A DNA stretch of 64,000 nt, taken from assembly GCA_965227945.1 (NCBI GenBank), contig CBDDGQ010000006.1, forward strand, positions 1,612,001-1,676,000. The letters run 5' to 3'. Both the position numbers and the translations under genes were made by a program. This document shows positions 58,026 to 64,000 of this stretch, in pieces (within the stretch, counting starts at the first letter, position 1; each line of letters starts with the position of its first letter). A model generated the notes under the pieces. The model was not told the origin of the DNA, did not search any database, and saw nothing but the letters and a program-made list of their open reading frames with translations. Origin of the DNA: Azorhizobium sp965227945. GTDB taxonomy: Bacteria > Pseudomonadota > Alphaproteobacteria > Rhizobiales > Xanthobacteraceae.

Positions 58026-58942
58026 TGTCGGGCCCCATACGGGCGAGCCGCGAGCTGGGCAAGGCCCCGGTCTCGGTGTCGTTTGAATTCTTCCCGCCCA
58101 AGACCGAGGAGATGGAGCGCACCCTGTGGGCCTCCATCCACCGGCTGGCGCCGCTGGCCCCGCGCTTTGTCTCCGTGACCTACGGCGCCGGCGGCTCCAC
58201 CCGCGAGCGCACCCATGCCACCGTCTCGCGCATCGTCACCGACACCGCGCTGGCGCCGGCCGCCCATCTCACCTGCGTCGCCGCCAGCCGGGCGGAGATC
58301 GATGACGTGGTGCGCGGCTATGCCAAGGCCGGGGTGAAGCACATCGTGGCCCTGCGCGGTGATCCCACCACCGGGGTCGGCACCGCTTATGAGCCTCATC
58401 CCGACGGCTATGCCCATGCCAGCGACTTGGTGGCGGGCATCAAGCGGCTGGGGGATTTCGAGGTGTCGGTCTCGGCCTATCCCGAAAAACACCCCGAGAG
58501 CGCCAGCATCGATGCGGACATCGACGTGCTGGCGCGCAAGGTGGATGCGGGCGCCACCCGCGCCATCAGCCAGTTCTTCTTCGATAATGACGTCTATTTC
58601 CGCTATATGGACAAGGTGCGGGCGCGCGGGATCACCATTCCCATCGTGCCGGGCATTCTGCCGGTGACCAATTTCAAGCAGGCGGCCAAGTTCGCCGCGG
58701 CCACCGGGGCCAGCGTCCCGGCCTGGTTGGCGGCCCGCTTCGAAGGTCTGGATGACGATGCGGAGACCCGCAAGCTGATCGCCGCGGCGGTGGCGGCGGA
58801 ACAGGTCACTGACCTGGTTGATCGCGGCGTCACCGATATCCATTTCTATACGCTCAACCGCGCCGACCTGGTCTATGCCGTCTGCCATCTGCTGGGCCTG
58901 CGCCCGCAGGGCGAGGCGGCGGAAGCGGCGGTGGCCTTTTAA
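58025..58942 (+). CDS. metF: Methylenetetrahydrofolate reductase
   Basis: A 305-residue FAD enzyme that reduces 5,10-methylene- to 5-methyl-tetrahydrofolate, the methyl donor for MetH. TIM-barrel markers are VSFEFFPPKTEEME at the N-terminus, VSVTYGAGGSTRERT, VALRGDPT and AISQFFFDNDVYFRY. The ATG at 58025 overlaps the regulator stop codon, and the gene leads into metH, forming a one-carbon/methionine operon. Confidence 0.96.
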   Translation: MSGPIRASRELGKAPVSVSFEFFPPKTEEMERTLWASIHRLAPLAPRFVSVTYGAGGSTRERTHATVSRIVTDTALAPAAHLTCVAASRAEIDDVVRGYAKAGVKHIVALRGDPTTGVGTAYEPHPDGYAHASDLVAGIKRLGDFEVSVSAYPEKHPESASIDADIDVLARKVDAGATRAISQFFFDNDVYFRYMDKVRARGITIPIVPGILPVTNFKQAAKFAAATGASVPAWLAARFEGLDDDAETRKLIAAAVAAEQVTDLVDRGVTDIHFYTLNRADLVYAVCHLLGLRPQGEAAEAAVAF

Positions 58943-58984
58943 GACGGCAGGAGTTTTCGGCTAAGCGCGGCCGAGGAGGAAATG

Positions 58985-59218
58985 ATGGCGAAGGAACCTC
59001 AAGATCTTGTCTTGAGCCTGCTCCGCGAAATGCGCGCGGAGCTGGCCAGTCGGTTTGAAGCCAGTCAGCATCGCTTTGATGGCTTGGACAAGAAGCTCGA
59101 AAGCCTGCGTCAGGCCATGATCGGCGAATCCGTTCTCGGCCGCTACACGGTGGCCGAGGTGGAAGAGCGCCTCGAGAAGATCGAGAGCCGCCCCGCGGCC
59201 CTCGAAAAGCACAACTAG
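58985..59218 (+). CDS. Small coiled-coil-like protein between metF and metH
   Basis: A 77-residue protein, charged and helical, with heptad-like hydrophobics (LVLSLLREMRAELASRFEAS, RFDGLDKKLESLRQ) and an Asn/Lys end. It has a good ribosome site (AGGAGG 5 nt before the ATG at 58985). I recognise no family. Position suggests co-transcription with metF and metH, but not a known step of methionine synthesis. Confidence 0.7.
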   Translation: MAKEPQDLVLSLLREMRAELASRFEASQHRFDGLDKKLESLRQAMIGESVLGRYTVAEVEERLEKIESRPAALEKHN

Positions 59219-59298
59219 CTATCCATCGGCGGGATCGTCCCGCCGGTATCGTTCTTCCGACGGGCCGTTGTGCCCGCTCCGGTTCCACGGGTGCCCCC

Positions 59299-62200
59299 AT
59301 GAGCGACGTCCACGACGAGACCCAGTCCGCCCTCATCGCCGCCGCCCGCGCGCGTATCCTGGTGCTGGATGGCGCCATGGGCACCATGATCCAGGGGCTG
59401 AAGCTGGACGAGGCCGGTTATCGCGGCCCCCGCTTCGCCGACTGGCCCCGGGACGTGAAGGGCAATAACGACCTGCTGAACCTCAGCCAGCAGGACGACG
59501 TCCGGGCCATCCACCTCAAGTATTTTATGGCCGGCGCCGACATCGTCGAGACCAACACCTTCTCCTCCACCACCATCGCCCAGGCCGATTACGGCATGGA
59601 GGCGCTGGCCTATGAGCTGAACGTTGAGGGCGCCCGCCTCGCCAAGGAAGCCGCCATCGAAGCGGAAAAGCTGGACGGTCGCCGCCGCTTCGTCGCCGGC
59701 GCCATCGGCCCCACCAACCGCACCGCCTCCATCTCCCCGGACGTGAACGATCCCGGTTTCCGCGCCACTTCGTTCGACGATCTGGCGGTGGCCTATGGCG
59801 AGCAGGCGCGCGGCCTGCTGGAAGGCGGCTCCGACCTGCTGCTGATCGAGACCATCTTCGATACGCTCAACGCCAAGGCGGCCATCTTCGCCATCGAGGG
59901 GCTGTTCGACGAACTGGGCTACCGCGTGCCGGTGATGATCTCCGGCACCATCACCGATCTGTCGGGCCGCACCCTGTCGGGCCAGACCCCCTCCGCCTTC
60001 TGGTATTCGCTGCGCCATTCCGAGCCGTTCTCCATCGGCCTCAATTGCGCGCTCGGCGCCAAGGAGATGCGCGCCCATATCGCCGAATTGGGCCGGGTCG
60101 CCGACACCTTGGTGTGCGCCTATCCCAATGCCGGCCTGCCCAATGAATTCGGCCTCTATGACGAGAGCCCGGAGGCCATGGCCGAGCTGGTGGGCGAGTT
60201 CGCCGCCTCCGGGCTGGTGAACATTGTCGGCGGTTGCTGCGGCACCACGCCGGACCATATCGCCGCCATCGCCCGCGCCGTGGCGGGCAAGACGCCCCGC
60301 GCCGTTCCCGAGCTGGAGCCGCGCCTGCGCCTATCCGGCCTGGAGCCGTTCGAGCTGACGCCGCAGATTCCGTTCGTGAACGTGGGCGAGCGCACCAACG
60401 TCACCGGCTCCGCCCGCTTCCGCAAGCTGATCACCACCGGCGACTTCACCGCCGCCCTCGCAGTGGCTCGCGACCAGGTGGAGAGCGGCGCTCAGATCAT
60501 CGACGTCAACATGGACGAGGGCCTGCTGGACAGCCAGGCGGCCATGGTCTCGTTCCTGAACCTGGTGGCCTCCGAGCCGGACATCTCGCGGGTGCCGGTG
60601 ATGGTGGATTCGTCCAAGTGGGCGATCATCGAGGCCGGGCTGAAGTGCATCCAGGGCAAGGGCATCGTGAACTCCATCTCCATGAAGGAGGGGGAGGACG
60701 CGTTCCGCCATTATGCGCGCCTGGTGCGCCGCTATGGTGCCGCCGTGGTGGTGATGGCCTTCGACGAGCAGGGCCAGGCCGACACCTTCGAGCGCAAGAC
60801 CGAGATCTGCGCCCGCGCCTACAAGATCCTGGTGGAGGAAATCGGCTTCCCGCCGGAAGACATCATCTTCGATCCCAACGTCTTCGCGGTGGCCACCGGC
60901 ATCGAGGAGCATGCGCCCTATGGCGTCTTCTTCATCGAGGCCACCCGCTGGATCCGGCAGAACCTGCCCCACGCCCATATCTCGGGCGGGGTGTCGAACC
61001 TGTCGTTCTCGTTCCGCGGCAACGAGCCGGTGCGCGAGGCCATGCATGCGGTGTTCCTGTATCACGCCATCCAGGCGGGCATGGACATGGGCATCGTCAA
61101 TGCCGGCCAGCTGGCGCTCTACAATGAGATCAAGCCGGAGCTGCGCGAGGCCTGCGAGGACGTGGTTCTCAACCGCCGCGCCGACGGCACCGACCGCCTG
61201 CTGGCCCTGGCGGAAGGCTTCAAGGGCGGCGCCGGCAAGGAAAAGCGCGAAGCGGACCTGACCTGGCGCACCTGGGACGTGGACAAGCGCCTCGCCCATG
61301 CGCTGGTCAATGGCATCACCGATTTTGTGGAAGTGGACACGGAAGAGGCGCGCCAATCGGTGGCGCGGCCGCTGCACGTGATCGAGGGGCCGCTGATGAG
61401 CGGCATGAACATCGTCGGCGACCTGTTCGGCGCCGGCAAGATGTTCCTGCCCCAGGTGGTGAAGTCCGCCCGCGTCATGAAGCAGGCGGTGGCCTATCTC
61501 ATGCCCTACATGGAAAAGGAAAAGGAGGAGGCCGGCCTCGGTGAGGCCTCCGCCGCCGGCAAGATCCTCATGGCGACGGTGAAGGGCGATGTGCACGACA
61601 TCGGCAAGAACATCGTCGGCGTCGTGCTCCAGTGCAACAATTACGAGGTCATCGACCTGGGCGTGATGGTGCCCGCCGCCAAGATCCTGGAAGTGGCCCG
61701 CGCCCAGAAGGTGGACGTGATCGGCCTGTCCGGCCTCATCACCCCCTCGCTGGACGAGATGGTGGCGGTCGCCTCCGAGATGGAGCGCGAGGGCTTCCAC
61801 GTGCCGCTCTTGATCGGTGGCGCCACCACCTCGCGGGTCCACACGGCGGTGAAGATCGCCCCGCAATATCTGCGCGGCCAGGCGGTCTATGTGACCGACG
61901 CCTCGCGCGCCGTCGGCGTGGTTTCCAATCTGCTCAACGTGGACACCCGCGACAGCTACATGGCCGACATCAAGGCCGAATACGTGAAGCTGGCCGACGC
62001 CCATGCCCGCGCCGACGACGCCAAGCAGCGGGTGCCGCTGGCCAAGGCGCGCGAAAACGCCCTGCGACTGGATTTCGCCGGCACCGTGCCGCCCAAGCCC
62101 AGCTTCCTCGGCACCAAGGTGTTCGAGGATTACGACCTCGCGGACCTGGTGCCCTATATCGACTGGTCGCCCTTCTTCGCCTCGTGGGAACTGGCGGGGC

Positions 62201-63030
62201 GCTATCCGGCGATCCTTCAGGACGAGAAGGTAGGCGAGGCGGCCCGATCCCTGTTCGCGGACGCCCAGGCCATGCTGGCCAAGATCGTCGAGGAGAAGTG
62301 GGTCACCGCCCGCGCGGTGATCGGCTTCTGGCCGGCCAATGCGGAAGGCGACGACATCGTCCTGTTCCGCGACGACACCCGAAAGACCCCGCTCGCCACC
62401 CTGCACACCCTGCGCCAGCAATTGGCGCGCCGGGAAGGCCGCTACAATCTGGCCCTGGCGGATTTCGTGGCGCCGCTGGAGACCGGCCTGCCGGACTATA
62501 TGGGCGGCTTTGCCGTCACCACCGGCATTGGCGAGCAGGCGCGGTCCGACGCCTTCAAGGCCGCCAATGACGATTATTCCGCCATCCTGTTCAAGGCGCT
62601 GACCGATCGCTTGGCCGAAGCCCTGGCCGAGCGCATGCACCATCGCGTGCGGCGCGAATTCTGGGGCTATGCGGCGGACGAGGCGCTGGGGCCGGACGAT
62701 CTGATCGCCGAGAAGTACCAGGGCATCCGCCCGGCGCCGGGCTATCCGGCCCAGCCGGACCATACCGAGAAGGGCACGCTGTTCACCCTTCTGGACGCCA
62801 CCGCAAAGATCGGCCTGGAACTCACCGAGAGCTATGCCATGTGGCCGGGGGCTGCGGTGTCGGGGCTGTATTTCGCCCATCCGCAGAGCGCCTATTTCGG
62901 CGTCGGCCGCATCGAGCGCGATCAGGTGGAAGACTATGCCGCCCGCAAGGGCTGGACGGTGGCGCAGGGCGAGCGCTGGCTGGCCCCGATCCTGAACTAC
63001 GACCCGGCCCGGCGCGCTGCGGCGGAGTGA
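59299..63030 (+). CDS. metH: Cobalamin-dependent methionine synthase
   Basis: A 1,243-residue modular enzyme that transfers the methyl group of 5-methyl-tetrahydrofolate to homocysteine through cobalamin. Domains in order: homocysteine-binding (about 10-330, zinc cysteines Cys250, Cys313 and Cys314 in GLNCALGA and GGCCGTTPDHI), pterin-binding (~360-620, NVGERTNVTGSARF, DVNMDEG), cobalamin-binding (~650-880, KGDVHDIGKNIV with the axial-ligand His766) and the SAM reactivation domain (~900-1,235). All domains are complete. No cobalamin riboswitch was seen upstream. Confidence 0.97.
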   Translation: MSDVHDETQSALIAAARARILVLDGAMGTMIQGLKLDEAGYRGPRFADWPRDVKGNNDLLNLSQQDDVRAIHLKYFMAGADIVETNTFSSTTIAQADYGMEALAYELNVEGARLAKEAAIEAEKLDGRRRFVAGAIGPTNRTASISPDVNDPGFRATSFDDLAVAYGEQARGLLEGGSDLLLIETIFDTLNAKAAIFAIEGLFDELGYRVPVMISGTITDLSGRTLSGQTPSAFWYSLRHSEPFSIGLNCALGAKEMRAHIAELGRVADTLVCAYPNAGLPNEFGLYDESPEAMAELVGEFAASGLVNIVGGCCGTTPDHIAAIARAVAGKTPRAVPELEPRLRLSGLEPFELTPQIPFVNVGERTNVTGSARFRKLITTGDFTAALAVARDQVESGAQIIDVNMDEGLLDSQAAMVSFLNLVASEPDISRVPVMVDSSKWAIIEAGLKCIQGKGIVNSISMKEGEDAFRHYARLVRRYGAAVVVMAFDEQGQADTFERKTEICARAYKILVEEIGFPPEDIIFDPNVFAVATGIEEHAPYGVFFIEATRWIRQNLPHAHISGGVSNLSFSFRGNEPVREAMHAVFLYHAIQAGMDMGIVNAGQLALYNEIKPELREACEDVVLNRRADGTDRLLALAEGFKGGAGKEKREADLTWRTWDVDKRLAHALVNGITDFVEVDTEEARQSVARPLHVIEGPLMSGMNIVGDLFGAGKMFLPQVVKSARVMKQAVAYLMPYMEKEKEEAGLGEASAAGKILMATVKGDVHDIGKNIVGVVLQCNNYEVIDLGVMVPAAKILEVARAQKVDVIGLSGLITPSLDEMVAVASEMEREGFHVPLLIGGATTSRVHTAVKIAPQYLRGQAVYVTDASRAVGVVSNLLNVDTRDSYMADIKAEYVKLADAHARADDAKQRVPLAKARENALRLDFAGTVPPKPSFLGTKVFEDYDLADLVPYIDWSPFFASWELAGRYPAILQDEKVGEAARSLFADAQAMLAKIVEEKWVTARAVIGFWPANAEGDDIVLFRDDTRKTPLATLHTLRQQLARREGRYNLALADFVAPLETGLPDYMGGFAVTTGIGEQARSDAFKAANDDYSAILFKALTDRLAEALAERMHHRVRREFWGYAADEALGPDDLIAEKYQGIRPAPGYPAQPDHTEKGTLFTLLDATAKIGLELTESYAMWPGAAVSGLYFAHPQSAYFGVGRIERDQVEDYAARKGWTVAQGERWLAPILNYDPARRAAAE

Positions 63031-63992
63031 GGCGCCGCCATTGGGCGCGTCTCTTCTTCCACATCCAGCAGGTCACATGGGGCGCCGCGCTCCGCCGCCT
63101 GTGCCCCGTCCCGCGATACTGCGGACGGGCCGGAGCATCCGTTCCTGGCGCAGAAGCAGGCCTTGCTGGATCACTATGTAAGGCAGGGGTATGCGGTGGT
63201 CGCCACCGATTACCAGGGCCTTGGAGCACCGGGCCTGCCGTCGTTTCTCCAAGGCGCCATCGAGGCACACGGCGCGCTCGATATCCTGCGCGCGGCGCGG
63301 CAGATCGAGCCGGCGCTCGGCACGCGCTATGTGGTCATTGGCCACTCGCAAGGCGGCCAGGCGAGGCTCTTCACCGCCACGCTCGGTCGCGGCTATACGC
63401 CGGAACTGGCGCCGTTGGGCACCGTCGCCTTCGCGCCGGCCTCCCACATCGCCGACAGGCTGCACGCCATGGTGAGCGGCACTGAGCCCTCATCGCGGCT
63501 TGGCTAGTCTATGCCATGTATGTGCTGGAATCCTTCACCTCGAACCATCCTGCCGTCGATGTGCCGCGCCTCCTCACGCCGCAGGCCATCGCCCACCTCT
63601 CGGAAACGCGCGACCGCTGCATCACCGTGACCGTGACCAAAAGCTATTGGTCGCGGGCGATTCCAAAGGATCAGTTCCTGCCGGGCGCCAACCTGTCGGT
63701 GGAGGATGTGGTCGCCGCCGCGAACGATCTGGCGCTGCTGCGCCTTTCGACACCCACCTTCATCGCCCAGGGCGGGCAGGACGACACCGTCTTGCCGGCC
63801 TGGACGGATGCGGTCGTGCGGCGCCTCTGCGCCAGCGGGGTTTCTGTGACCTATGCGACCTATCCGGAAAAGACCCACGAGACGGTGGTGGATGCCGGTG
63901 CGCTGGCGGCGCAGGCCTTCGTGGCGGCGCTGTTTGCCGGACGGCCTCCGGCGGCCAATTGCGCAGACATGCCGCACGCCGCACCGCTGTGA
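63031..63992 (+). pseudogene. Alpha/beta hydrolase (secretory-lipase type), truncated and frameshifted
   Basis: Sequence of a lipase-like hydrolase is spread over two frames. The first frame, open from the metH stop codon, has lost its start and signal peptide but keeps SHGAPRSAACAPSRD, PEHPFLAQKQALLDHY and the nucleophile elbow VIGHSQGGQ. It stops at 63507. The reading then shifts: AAWLVYAMYVLESF from about 63495 continues to 63992 with the acid GGQDDTVLP and His KTHETV. Joined, the halves would give the C-terminal three quarters of a secretory lipase/esterase. One frameshift and the missing 5' end mark it as a pseudogene, unless a base call near 63495-63505 is wrong. Confidence 0.75.
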
Positions 63993-64000
63993 TCGGCAGC

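Noticed and set aside
58943..59298. Cobalamin riboswitch before metH
   Set aside because: No B12-box-like conserved core is visible, and the stretch is mostly occupied by a small gene with a good ribosome site.
60331..62880. 849-codon minus-strand open frame opposite metH
   Set aside because: An antisense shadow of metH, which has complete domains on the plus strand.

Overview
The window is high-GC DNA (roughly two thirds G+C by eye) with Alphaproteobacterial gene content: an OpgC-type periplasmic-glucan protein, a phospholipid N-methyltransferase-like protein, a SAM-type ArsR regulator joined to metF-metH, TRAP and Dpp-type transporters, and short dispersed repeats of a kind I associate with Hyphomicrobiales genomes. 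I infer a soil or plant-associated member of Hyphomicrobiales, possibly Xanthobacteraceae. The genus is an inference and not proven here.

Region by region. 1-5.5 kb: an ArsR regulator with a palindromic site in front of an SDR oxidoreductase cut by the window edge, a membrane-anchored TPR protein, a 50-residue DUF3309 protein with a strong terminator, and an M24 aminopeptidase P. 5.7-6.5 kb: tRNA-Gly(CCC) followed by a frameshifted, truncated P4-type integrase, the scar of an old island, bracketed by copies of a ~100-bp dispersed repeat. 6.5-17 kb: a catabolic island made of two cysteine hydrolases of the isochorismatase family, a GntR/FCD regulator with a paired operator, a complete five-gene peptide-type ABC transporter, an AbrB-type membrane protein and an amidase. 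It probably imports and hydrolyses an amide or carbamoyl compound. 17-29 kb: a 3,455-residue autotransporter with about 39 glycine-rich repeats, read towards the left, with a divergent winged-helix regulator across an AT-rich intergenic region. 29-35 kb: a metal (probably copper) cluster with a DUF2946-like protein, a TonB-dependent receptor, a multicopper oxidase, a His/Cys-rich secreted protein and a MarR-type regulator. 35-42 kb: a TRAP transporter (DctQ-DctM-DctP) divergent from a fused HyuA-HyuB/5-oxoprolinase, with a perfect palindrome between them.

42-64 kb is mostly core: lytic transglycosylase, galE and galU back to back (UDP-glucose/UDP-galactose supply), a PmtA-like methyltransferase, a histidine-phosphatase variant overlapping pyrF, a double-DUF1330 protein, dapB, gpmA, a tight operon of HdeD-like, OpgC and two SGNH-hydrolase-like proteins, a DUF1345 protein, a GNAT acetyltransferase, an L,D-transpeptidase with its own terminator, and a methionine operon (ArsR-methyltransferase regulator, metF, small protein, metH) preceded by a 16-bp palindrome. 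The right edge holds a frameshifted alpha/beta-hydrolase pseudogene.

The items most worth following up are the giant repeat autotransporter with its divergent regulator, the amide-catabolism island built between dispersed repeats beside a tRNA-linked integrase scar, and the OpgC operon with one intact and one degenerate SGNH protein.
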